Shown here one piece after another: positions 32,925 through 41,777 of a stretch of 64,000 bases of DNA; the stretch's first letter is position 1; every line of letters starts with the position of its first letter. The notes beneath the pieces are model-generated. The model worked only from the letters and a program-made list of their open reading frames with translations. It searched no databases and was not told where the DNA came from. Source of the DNA: Neorhizobium petrolearium (GTDB taxonomy: Bacteria; Pseudomonadota; Alphaproteobacteria; Rhizobiales; Rhizobiaceae); the NCBI RefSeq assembly GCF_017873175.1, contig NZ_JAGGJW010000013.1:124001-188000 (forward strand), written 5' to 3'. The position numbers and the translations under genes are program-made.

Positions 32925-35425
32925 ATGCGGTTACCTCGGTTGCCGCCGGCGGTCAGGCCGATCCGAGGGGTGGGCTTAGCCCGCGCTCGACGCGGGTGAT
33001 GAACCTTGCCCGCTTTGTGACGCAGGCCATGCGCCGCGAGCCAAAAGGCGTCGCACTCGTCTGGGCGGACAAGACCTGGACCTGGGCGGAGTTGGAGACG
33101 CGTATCGATGCAATGGCAACGGCGCTGCAGGAGCGTTTCGGGGTCGTCAAGGGCGACCGCATTCTGGTGCAGTCGCAGAACTGCAACCAGATGTTCGAAT
33201 CCATGTTCGCCTGCTTCCGGATCGGAGCAGTCTGGGTGCCGACCAATTTTCGACAGACACCGGAGGAAGTGGCGTACCTCGCCAAGGCAAGCGGCGCGAC
33301 CGGAATGATCTGCAACGCGTCCTTTCCCCATCATGCCCGGGTGACACGCGAAACGAATGCTGAGATCGGCTTTGTCCTCAGTATCGGCGAGACCGATTTC
33401 GGCCCCTCCTACGATGCGATCGTAGAGGAGTTTTATGAGAGAAAGCCAGTCGAGGCGCGCGTCGAGCGGGATGATCCCTGCTGGTTCTTCTTCACCTCCG
33501 GCACGACTGGAAGGCCGAAGGCTGCGGTGCTGACTCATGGCCAGATGGCGTTCGTTATCAACAATCATCTCTGCGATTTGATGCCGGGTGTGACCTCCGC
33601 CGATGCGGCGCTGGTCGTCGCGCCGCTTTCTCATGGTGCGGGCGTGCACCAACTCACGCAGGTGGCGCATGGGGTGAAGACCATCCTATTGCCGACGGAG
33701 AAATTCGATATCGACGCTGCCTGGGCGCTGATCGAGACGTGGCGCGTCTCGACGATGTTCACCGTGCCGACGATCCTGAAGCTCCTGGTCGAGCATCCGG
33801 CGGCTGAGAAATACGACCATTCCTCGCTGCGCTACGTCATCTATGCCGGCGCGCCCATGTATCGCGAAGACCAGAAACGGGCCTTGAACAGCCTCGGCCC
33901 GGTCATCGTGCAATATTTCGGACTCGGCGAGGTGACCGGCGCGATCACGGTGTTGCCTCCGACGCTACATTCGGCGGAAGACGGCGAAGGCGTGAAGATC
34001 GGCACCTGCGGCATAGAACGCACCGGCATGCAGGTCTCGATCCAGAACGATGCGGGCGAGGAGGTTGCGCCTTTCGAGACCGGCGAAATCTGCGTCATCG
34101 GCCCGGCAGTCTTTGCCGGCTACTACGACAATCCGGAGGCCAATGAAAAGGCGTTCCGCAACGGCTGGTTCCGCACCGGCGACCTCGGCCATATGGATGA
34201 CCAAGGCTTTCTCTACATCACCGGGCGCGCATCCGACATGTATATTTCCGGGGGTTCGAACGTCTATCCGCGTGAGATCGAGGAGAAGCTTCTTACGCAT
34301 CCCGCGATCAGCGAAGTGGCAGTCCTCGGCGTACCGGACCCGCTCTGGGGCGAGGTCGGTTATGCGATTTGTGTTGCCAAGCCAGGCGTTTCGGCCAGCG
34401 AAGAGGAGATGTTCGCTTTCATCGACGGCAAGATGTCCCGTTACAAGATGCCGAAACGCTTCATCTTCTGGGACGCGTTGCCGAAATCTGCTTATGGCAA
34501 GATCACCAAGAAGATGATCCGCGAGGAACTGCAGGCGCGGGGTGAGCTAGATCCGAAGCCGGCTAACGAGAGGCCGGCGCTGCGGCAGCTTAAGCACCCG
34601 GGACCGATCGCGACGGTGCGGCGAGAGGCAGTGCGGACTGTGTTGCAACCTATCGAAGGCGTGTTACGGCCGGGCGAGACCTTTATGGCTGGCGTGGCGC
34701 GTGTTTTCGCCGAGGCTGGCTGTAAAGGCGGTTTCGTCAACATCGAAGGCGGTGCTTGCGATCCGTTCCGCTATGTACTGCCTGCTTTCTCGCCGGACGC
34801 AGATCATGCCGCCTGGTACAGCGCGACCTTCGCGCCGGAAGCGGGTGGCAAATTCCAGGCTGCGACAGCGATATTCGGCGAACGTGACGGTTCGCCCTTC
34901 CTGCATTGTCACGGCATCTGGGACACGGGTGAGGGCATGCTGCGCATGGGGCATGTTCTGCCGTTCGATAGTGTGGTGAGCCGGCCGATCCCGGTCAGAG
35001 GTTATGGAAGTGCGACGGCGACCTTCGATTCCGTTTCCGACCCGGAGACGAACTTCACGCTGTTTTCAGCCAAGGGGGAGAGCGTTTCGGGGAATGGTAT
35101 CCTGCTTCGGGTGCGGCCCAACGAGGATGTGGGTATGGCGATCGAGGAGGTTTGCCGGAAACACGGCATCGAGAGCGCCCATATTTACGGTATCGGCAGC
35201 ATCAATGAACCGGTCTTCGAGGATGGACACCGGGTCGCTTGCCTTGCAACCGAGATCGCCATCGAAAACGGCTTGCTTGAAAATACGGCGGATGGGCTTC
35301 GGGCCTCCGTCGACGCCGCAGTCGTCGATACGGAGGGCGTGATCTATCACGGCCGGCTTGCACGAGGCGATAATCCCGTCGGCGTCACATTCGAGCTGGT
35401 CATCATCGAAAAACGAGGGAGCTGA
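32921..35425 (+). CDS. Acyl-CoA ligase fused to two C-terminal PPC/DUF296 domains
   Basis: An 834-residue fusion. Residues 20-545 are an AMP-forming acyl-CoA ligase with TSGTTGRPK, YFGLGEVTG, RTGDLG and a C-terminal GKITKK containing the adenylation Lys. From about 565 to 710 is a PPC (DUF296) domain with a metal-type triad H662-x-H664 and H678 (HCHGIWDTGEGMLRMGH). A second PPC copy (about 720-830) has lost HxH but keeps the GVIYHGRLA turn with H810. PPC domains usually occur alone in bacteria or with AT-hooks in plants. Fused to a CoA ligase they might sense ligand or build a trimeric scaffold. No frameshift or internal start separates the parts. ATGA overlap with the thiolase, SDR 2 bases after the stop. 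Confidence 0.85.
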   Translation: MNAVTSVAAGGQADPRGGLSPRSTRVMNLARFVTQAMRREPKGVALVWADKTWTWAELETRIDAMATALQERFGVVKGDRILVQSQNCNQMFESMFACFRIGAVWVPTNFRQTPEEVAYLAKASGATGMICNASFPHHARVTRETNAEIGFVLSIGETDFGPSYDAIVEEFYERKPVEARVERDDPCWFFFTSGTTGRPKAAVLTHGQMAFVINNHLCDLMPGVTSADAALVVAPLSHGAGVHQLTQVAHGVKTILLPTEKFDIDAAWALIETWRVSTMFTVPTILKLLVEHPAAEKYDHSSLRYVIYAGAPMYREDQKRALNSLGPVIVQYFGLGEVTGAITVLPPTLHSAEDGEGVKIGTCGIERTGMQVSIQNDAGEEVAPFETGEICVIGPAVFAGYYDNPEANEKAFRNGWFRTGDLGHMDDQGFLYITGRASDMYISGGSNVYPREIEEKLLTHPAISEVAVLGVPDPLWGEVGYAICVAKPGVSASEEEMFAFIDGKMSRYKMPKRFIFWDALPKSAYGKITKKMIREELQARGELDPKPANERPALRQLKHPGPIATVRREAVRTVLQPIEGVLRPGETFMAGVARVFAEAGCKGGFVNIEGGACDPFRYVLPAFSPDADHAAWYSATFAPEAGGKFQAATAIFGERDGSPFLHCHGIWDTGEGMLRMGHVLPFDSVVSRPIPVRGYGSATATFDSVSDPETNFTLFSAKGESVSGNGILLRVRPNEDVGMAIEEVCRKHGIESAHIYGIGSINEPVFEDGHRVACLATEIAIENGLLENTADGLRASVDAAVVDTEGVIYHGRLARGDNPVGVTFELVIIEKRGS

Positions 35426-35427
35426 AC

Positions 35428-36177
35428 ATGCGGAGCGTCGTCGTCACGGGTGCGGGATCGGGGATCGGCCTTTCGACGACGGAGCTTCTGGTCGATGCCG
35501 GATGGCATGTGGTTGCCGCTGATCGCGACGCAGGCGCATTGGCGCGTCTCGATGAGAAGGTGGGGAACCGCACTGCAATGCTCACGCCCGTCGCACTCGA
35601 CGTGACCGACGCGACGGCTGTGGCTCGGCTTGCGGATCAATGCCGTTCGCTGGCCGCGCCGCTTGCCGCGCTCGTCAACAGCGCCGGGATCGCAGCCAAT
35701 GTCCGTTTTGCCGACACGACTCCGGACATACTGAGGCGAATCTACGAGGTGAACGTTGTCGGAGCCTTTGCCCTCTCACAGGCGCTGGCACCGGTCCTGC
35801 ACGAAAACGGCGGTGGCTCGATCGTCCATATCGCATCGGTTTCCGGCATCAAGGGCAATCTCGGTCGTTCGGCTTACGGTGCCTCCAAAGGTGCGCTGAT
35901 AACGCTCACGAAAATCATGGCCGTTGAACTCGCCGATGACCTGATCCGCGTCAACGCCATCGCGCCGGGGCCGATCGAGACGCCGATGGTCAAGGAAAAC
36001 CATACGGCCACTACGCGGGAGGAATGGCACCGCTCCGTTCCAATGCGGCGCTACGGGCGGCCGGAAGAGATTGCTTCGGCTGTCGCTTTTCTCATCGATG
36101 ATCGGCAGTCTTCCTATATAACCGGACAAATTCTCGCGGTCGATGGAGGCTTCACAGCGGCGGGCCTTATGGCCTGA
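35428..36177 (+). CDS. Short-chain dehydrogenase/reductase (SDR), FabG-like
   Basis: A 249-residue classical SDR with TGAGSGIG at residues 7-14, a D at the end of beta-2 (AADRD, favouring NAD), NSAG, the Ser in IASVSG and YGASKG giving Tyr and Lys. C-terminal PGPIETPM and ILAVDGGF are typical of FabG-like reductases. It follows the ligase fusion by 2 bases and ends the operon. It would supply the hydroxyacyl-to-ketoacyl step between ligase and thiolase, although no enoyl-CoA hydratase is present. Confidence 0.85.
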   Translation: MRSVVVTGAGSGIGLSTTELLVDAGWHVVAADRDAGALARLDEKVGNRTAMLTPVALDVTDATAVARLADQCRSLAAPLAALVNSAGIAANVRFADTTPDILRRIYEVNVVGAFALSQALAPVLHENGGGSIVHIASVSGIKGNLGRSAYGASKGALITLTKIMAVELADDLIRVNAIAPGPIETPMVKENHTATTREEWHRSVPMRRYGRPEEIASAVAFLIDDRQSSYITGQILAVDGGFTAAGLMA

Positions 36178-36249
36178 TCCGTTCCGGCACAGATCCTCTT
36201 TTGTGACAGAATCTTCACGAAATTCGGCAGCATCAGATGCCGAGGTTCG

Positions 36250-36276
36250 TTGACAAGTCCTTGCATAAATTAGAAA
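36250..36276 (+). promoter_or_regulatory. Possible promoter for the alpha-2-macroglobulin gene
   Basis: A consensus TTGACA at 36250-36255 is followed 15 bases later by TAGAAA at 36271. The spacing is short and the -10 is weak. It lies 64 bases before the preferred start of the macroglobulin gene and marks the change from the catabolic operons to the cell-envelope genes. Confidence 0.35.
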
Positions 36277-36313
36277 ACTGGCTCATCCGATGGCAGCCAC
36301 GGGGGGACGTATC

Positions 36314-39300
36314 ATGTCTAGGCGCGCATTTTTCGGCTTTTCCGCTCTTCTTTTCTCCGCGCTTGCTCTAGCCTCGCCCCTGGCCGCGGCTGAGCGCCGC
36401 GTCGAGACGACACCGGACGGCGATTATCTCGGCTTCGATCTGAGAACCGTCAAGAATGTCAGCCAGGCCCAATGCGAGGCTGCTTGTATCGGCGACAATG
36501 GCTGCAAGGCCTTCACCTACAATATCAAAGCTAAATGGTGCTTCCTGAAGTCGGATTACGGCCAGCTCAATTCTTTCCAAGGTGCCGTTGCCGGCAAGAT
36601 CGTGGAGATAGCGTCAGAGCCGGATATTGGCGCGCCACCGAGGCTCAGCTTCCTTTCGGAAGATCTGCTGCAACAGGCGCGCGAACAGAAGGACGGACTG
36701 ACGCTCGGCGACAACCAGCAGGGCTACGGGATTGAGAACCTGAAGACCGTCGCCCAGAGTGAACTTCTCCGCGGTAACGTCGATACCGCAATCTATAACT
36801 TCAAGGGCGCCCTCTCCCTCACACCGGATGATGGTGCGCTCTGGATCGAGCTTGCCCGCGCTGCAGGCACGGCAAAGGATAACAGCAGCGCCGATAGCGA
36901 AGGGACGCTTGCCGCGATCAACGGTTATGAGCTCTCCCGCACGACGCAAAGCCGCGCCGACGCACTGGCGGTTCTCGCTGCAGCGCTGGCCAAGCAGCAG
37001 AACTACCGCTCGGCGCTCAACGCCTATAAGGCAAGCCTTGCCCTGGTGAATGCCCGCACCGTCCAGGCCGCTTACAACGATTTGCGTGATCGCCAGGGTT
37101 TTCGCGTGACCGGCAATACGGTCGATGCCGACAGTGCAAATCCGCGTGCCTGCGTACAGTTCTCGGAGCCTCTGGTGAAGACGGGCGTGGACTATGCACC
37201 GTTTGTGGTGATGGATGGGCAGGCGCCGAAAGCGATGGAAGCCAAGGACAATCAGATCTGCGTCGAAGGCCTGACACACGGTCAGCGCTACAAGCTGTCG
37301 CTTCGTCGTGGCATGCCTTCGTCCGTGGACGAACCGCTCGTCGCACAGGTCGATGTCGACATTTACGTCAAGGACCGCTCGCCGGTGGTGCGTTTCACCG
37401 GCGACAGCTTTGTGCTGCCTTCGACCGCCCGCCGCGGCATTCCGATCGTTTCGGTCAACACGGAAAAGGCAGATCTGAAACTTTACCGCATTGGTGACCG
37501 GAACATCGCTTCGCTGCTCGCCAATTCGCAGTTCCTGACCCAAATGGACGGCTACAATGCCAGCCAGATTGAAGAGCAGAGCGGCGAACTCGTGTGGCAG
37601 GGCACGATCGACACCGGTCAGGAACTCAACAAGGACGTGGTGACGAGCTTTCCGGTCGACGAAGTGCTACCCACTCGCAAGCCGGGCGTCTACGTGCTGA
37701 CCGCAGCCGCCTCGAACGCCGTGACCCAGGAATGGGACAACAAGGCAACGCAATGGTTCGTGGTCTCCGATATCGGTCTTACGACCTATGCCGGTACAGA
37801 CGGCCTGCATGTCTTCGCCCGTTCGCTCGGCACCGCGAAACCCATTGCCGGCGTCGATCTGCAACTCCTTGCGAAAAACAATGAAATTCTCGGCACCGCC
37901 AAGACCGATGCGGACGGCCGTGCCATCTTCACTGCTGGTCTGATGCGTGGCACCGCGGGAATGGTGCCGGCGGTTCTGACTGCTCAGAAAAGCGGCCAGG
38001 ACTATGTCTTCCTCGACATGACACGTGCCGGGTTCGACCTTTCGGACCGTGGAGTGACGGGCCGGCCGGCGTCCGGCGCGATCGACATCCTGCCCTGGAC
38101 CGAACGCGGCATCTATCGCCCCGGCGAGACAGTTCATGCGAGCGCGCTTGCCCGTGACGTCGATGCGGCGGCAATCGAAAACCTGCCGCTCACCTTCGTT
38201 TTCCTGCGTCCGGACGGCGTCGAGGACAGGCGCATGGTCAATAATGGCTCGCTCGGCGGCTATGCGCTCAACCTGCCGCTGCTCGAGACCGCCATGCGTG
38301 GCACCTGGACCATGCAGATCTTCACCGATCCCAAGGGCTCGGCGATCGGCGAGAAGACCTTTTTGGTCGATGACTTCGTGCCGGACCGTATCGAATTCGA
38401 CATGACGAGCGAGGCAAAGGAAATCGAAGTCGGCCAGCCAGTATCGGTCAATGTCGATGGTCGCTTTCTCTATGGTGCACCAGCAGCCGGCCTCGATCTC
38501 GAAGGCGAAATCACGCTGAAACCGACGCGTGAGAATGCCGCCTTTCCCGGTTACCAATTCGGCCTCGCTGATGAGGAAGAAACGGAAGCCGTGCGCATTC
38601 CGCTTGATGCGCTGGAACCTACCGACGAAGATGGCAAGGTGACTTTCGATGCTGCCGTCAGCGACGTGCCCTCGACGACGCAACTTGTCAATGCGGAGAT
38701 CGTGGTGCGTATGCAGGAGGCCGGCGGCCGTGCCGTCGAGCGCTCGCTCGCCCTGCCGGTCAAGCCGGATGGCGCGCGGATCGGCATCAAGCCGGAATTT
38801 ACAGGTGACCTTGCCGAAAATTCGGTCGGCAACTTCACCGTGATCGTCATCGATACGGATGGCCGGAAGCAGCCGATGCAGGGTTTGTCCTGGAAGCTGA
38901 TCAAGGTCGAGCGCGATTACCAATGGTATCGCGACGGCTCCTCCTGGCGTTTCGAACCGGTGACCCGAACCAGCCAGGTTTCGAACGGCATTGTCAACGT
39001 AACGGCCGACGGCGGAAAGATTTCCGTGCCGGTAGAGTGGGGCCGTTACCGTCTGGAAATCGAGACCGCCGATGTTGGCGGCCCGGCCTCCAGTGTGGAG
39101 TTCGATGCCGGTTGGTTCGTAACGGCGACGTCGACCGAAACCCCCGATGCGCTTGAGATCGCGCTGGACAAGCAGAGCTATAAGGTCGGCGAAACCGCCA
39201 AGCTCAAGGTTTCGTCGCGTTATGCTGGCGAGCTGATGATTACCGCCGGTTCCGAGGACCTGATCTCAGTGCAAAACACCAGCGTCGGTCAGAATGGCGG

Positions 39301-41761
39301 TGAGGTGGAGATTCCTGTCACGGCCGATTGGGGTGCCGGGTCTTATGTCACCGCGACCCTCTATCGTCCCGGCGAAGCGCAGGAAAGCCGCATGCCGATG
39401 CGTGCCATCGGCATTACCTGGTTGAAGGTCGATCCCGAAAGCCGCAATCTGCAGGTGTCGATCGATGCCCCGGAAAAGACGCTGCCGCGCCAACCGCTCG
39501 ATATTTCCGTGCAGGTGGCGGGAGCAGGTGCCAATGAGAATGCCTATGTCACGGTTGCTGCGGTGGATGTCGGTATCCTCAATCTCACACGTTACGAGCC
39601 GCCGGCGCCGGATGATTGGTATTTCGGTCAGCGTCGTCTCGGCCTTGAAATCCGTGACATCTATGGCAGGCTGATTGACGGTTCCCTCGGCGCGACCGGG
39701 CGGTTACGCACCGGTGGCGACGGCGGCAGCGTTGCGTTGCAGGGCAGTCCGCCGAAGGAAAAGTTGGTCGCCTTCTTTTCCGGTCCGGTCAAGCTTGATG
39801 CGGAGGGCAGGGCAAATGTCTCCTTCGACATCCCGCAATTCAATGGCACCGCACGCGTCATGGCGGTGGCGTGGTCGAAGACCGGGGTCGGGCATGGCGT
39901 GAAGGATGTGGTGGTCCGCGATCCGGTCGTGATCACTGCAAGTCTGCCGCGATTTCTGGCGCCTGGCGACGACAGCAATTTGAGGCTCGATCTTGCGAAT
40001 GCCGATGGACCTGCCGGCATTTACGACCTCAGTGTCACGACGAGCGATGCGGTCGCCGTCGGTCAGAGCGGGATCAAGCCGGTGGAACTCGCCGCAGGAG
40101 CCAAGACCAGTGTCACGCTGCCGCTGGTCGGTATCGAGCCGGGTGACGGGGCTGTGTCTATCCGCCTGTCGAATGCGTCCGGCCTGTCATTGGAACAGGT
40201 GCTCAATATTCCGGTGCGGCCGGCTGCGATGCCGGTGACCGAGCGCCGGCTGGTCGATCTCCGGCCCGGCGCCAGTGTCACGGTCGATTCCAATCTGCTC
40301 GCCGATAGCGTACTTCAGGGCGCTTCGGTTAGCATCAATGTCAGTCGCTCGAACGCCTTCGACATTCCGGCATTGCTGATGAGCCTCAGCCGCTACCCTT
40401 ACGGCTGTGCCGAGCAGACGACCAGCCGGGCGCTGCCACTTCTCTATCTCAGCGAGATGGCCGTACAGAACGGTTTGGCCGACGATGCGGAGGTCAAGAA
40501 GCGCGTGCAAGATGCGATTTATCGCGTACTCTCCTACCAGTCCTCTGCGGGCAGTTTCGGCCTGTGGGGACCTGGCGGCGGCGACCTCTGGCTCGATTCC
40601 TACGTGACGGACTTTCTTTCACGCGCCCGGGAGCAAGGGTATGACGTTCCGGAACAGGCGTTGGTCCAGGCTCTCGAAAGCCTGCAGAACTCGCTGGGCT
40701 ACACCAACAACGTCCGGGATCAGGGCAACGAAATCGCTTATGCGCTCTACGTGCTCGCCCGCAATCGCAAGGCAGCGATCAGCGACCTTCGCTATTACGC
40801 GGACACGGCGTTGAACGACTTTCCGACACCGCTGGCCAAAGCGCATATCGCTGCCGCCCTCTCGCTTTATGGCGATGCCCAGCGGTCGAAGAGCATCTTT
40901 GCGGACTCCCTGCAGATGTCGGAACAGGCGCATATTCACAAGGTGAGCCTGGTGCGTTCCGACTACGGCTCGTCGTTGCGCGACGGCGCTGCCGTGTTGG
41001 CGCTTGCCGCCGAAAGCAAGCCGGTGCCGCCGATCGTCCCGGCATTGGCGGACATTGTTGCCAAGGAATGGAGTGCCAAGAAGTATACAAGTACCCAGGA
41101 ACAGACCTGGATGCTGCTTGCCGCTCGCGCTCTGCAGAAGGGTGATGACAACCTGCGGCTCAATGTGAATGGTGCGGACCATCGGGGCACCCTGATGTCG
41201 CAGATGACGGGAGATGCGCTCATCGATCATCCGGTGACAATCCGCAATGATAGCGGCGATCCGTTGTCTGCGGCGATCACAACGGTGGCTGCGCCGGCCC
41301 AGCCGCTGCCGGCCGGCGGTGACGGCTTCGAGATCACCCGCACCTACTACGATATGGCCGGTGAGGAGGTGAATGTCAGCGAGGCGCAGCAGAACGAGCG
41401 TTATGTCGTTGTTCTGAGCATCACCGAAACCAATGAATGGCCATCGCGCATCGTCGTCACCGATCTGTTGCCGGCAGGTTTCGAAATCGACAATCCGAGC
41501 ATTGTCAACAGTGCCAGCCTCACCAACTTTGATTGGATCGAGGAGGTACAGGCCGCTCATACCGAATTCCGCAATGATCGTTTCGTTGCGGCCTTCGACC
41601 GGAGCGCCGGCGACAATCGGCAGATCACGCTGGCCTATGTCGTCCGCGCCGTAACACCCGGCGTCTACGATCACCCGGCGGCGCAGGTGGAGGACATGTA
41701 TCGTCCGCAATTCTCGGCGCGCACCGCGACGGGCAAGATGGAGGTCGTCGCTAAGCAATAA
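36314..41761 (+). CDS. Bacterial alpha-2-macroglobulin (YfhM-like) with N-terminal PAN domain
   Basis: A 1,815-residue envelope protein with an N-terminal signal segment (residues 1-28). A PAN/Apple-like domain (about 30-95, Cys-rich: CEAACIGDNGCKAF and WCFL) comes next. The macroglobulin MG repeats, bait-region area and thioester domain follow. The thioester motif CAEQ is at C1365-Q1368, so the protein can covalently trap proteases. Start ATG at 36314; an earlier in-frame start at 36290 would add eight residues. pbpC follows 16 bases after the stop, the standard pairing in which macroglobulin protects the periplasm when the wall is repaired by PBP1C. Confidence 0.9.
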   Translation: MSRRAFFGFSALLFSALALASPLAAAERRVETTPDGDYLGFDLRTVKNVSQAQCEAACIGDNGCKAFTYNIKAKWCFLKSDYGQLNSFQGAVAGKIVEIASEPDIGAPPRLSFLSEDLLQQAREQKDGLTLGDNQQGYGIENLKTVAQSELLRGNVDTAIYNFKGALSLTPDDGALWIELARAAGTAKDNSSADSEGTLAAINGYELSRTTQSRADALAVLAAALAKQQNYRSALNAYKASLALVNARTVQAAYNDLRDRQGFRVTGNTVDADSANPRACVQFSEPLVKTGVDYAPFVVMDGQAPKAMEAKDNQICVEGLTHGQRYKLSLRRGMPSSVDEPLVAQVDVDIYVKDRSPVVRFTGDSFVLPSTARRGIPIVSVNTEKADLKLYRIGDRNIASLLANSQFLTQMDGYNASQIEEQSGELVWQGTIDTGQELNKDVVTSFPVDEVLPTRKPGVYVLTAAASNAVTQEWDNKATQWFVVSDIGLTTYAGTDGLHVFARSLGTAKPIAGVDLQLLAKNNEILGTAKTDADGRAIFTAGLMRGTAGMVPAVLTAQKSGQDYVFLDMTRAGFDLSDRGVTGRPASGAIDILPWTERGIYRPGETVHASALARDVDAAAIENLPLTFVFLRPDGVEDRRMVNNGSLGGYALNLPLLETAMRGTWTMQIFTDPKGSAIGEKTFLVDDFVPDRIEFDMTSEAKEIEVGQPVSVNVDGRFLYGAPAAGLDLEGEITLKPTRENAAFPGYQFGLADEEETEAVRIPLDALEPTDEDGKVTFDAAVSDVPSTTQLVNAEIVVRMQEAGGRAVERSLALPVKPDGARIGIKPEFTGDLAENSVGNFTVIVIDTDGRKQPMQGLSWKLIKVERDYQWYRDGSSWRFEPVTRTSQVSNGIVNVTADGGKISVPVEWGRYRLEIETADVGGPASSVEFDAGWFVTATSTETPDALEIALDKQSYKVGETAKLKVSSRYAGELMITAGSEDLISVQNTSVGQNGGEVEIPVTADWGAGSYVTATLYRPGEAQESRMPMRAIGITWLKVDPESRNLQVSIDAPEKTLPRQPLDISVQVAGAGANENAYVTVAAVDVGILNLTRYEPPAPDDWYFGQRRLGLEIRDIYGRLIDGSLGATGRLRTGGDGGSVALQGSPPKEKLVAFFSGPVKLDAEGRANVSFDIPQFNGTARVMAVAWSKTGVGHGVKDVVVRDPVVITASLPRFLAPGDDSNLRLDLANADGPAGIYDLSVTTSDAVAVGQSGIKPVELAAGAKTSVTLPLVGIEPGDGAVSIRLSNASGLSLEQVLNIPVRPAAMPVTERRLVDLRPGASVTVDSNLLADSVLQGASVSINVSRSNAFDIPALLMSLSRYPYGCAEQTTSRALPLLYLSEMAVQNGLADDAEVKKRVQDAIYRVLSYQSSAGSFGLWGPGGGDLWLDSYVTDFLSRAREQGYDVPEQALVQALESLQNSLGYTNNVRDQGNEIAYALYVLARNRKAAISDLRYYADTALNDFPTPLAKAHIAAALSLYGDAQRSKSIFADSLQMSEQAHIHKVSLVRSDYGSSLRDGAAVLALAAESKPVPPIVPALADIVAKEWSAKKYTSTQEQTWMLLAARALQKGDDNLRLNVNGADHRGTLMSQMTGDALIDHPVTIRNDSGDPLSAAITTVAAPAQPLPAGGDGFEITRTYYDMAGEEVNVSEAQQNERYVVVLSITETNEWPSRIVVTDLLPAGFEIDNPSIVNSASLTNFDWIEEVQAAHTEFRNDRFVAAFDRSAGDNRQITLAYVVRAVTPGVYDHPAAQVEDMYRPQFSARTATGKMEVVAKQ

Positions 41762-41777
41762 GCGGCGGCTCAATCCG

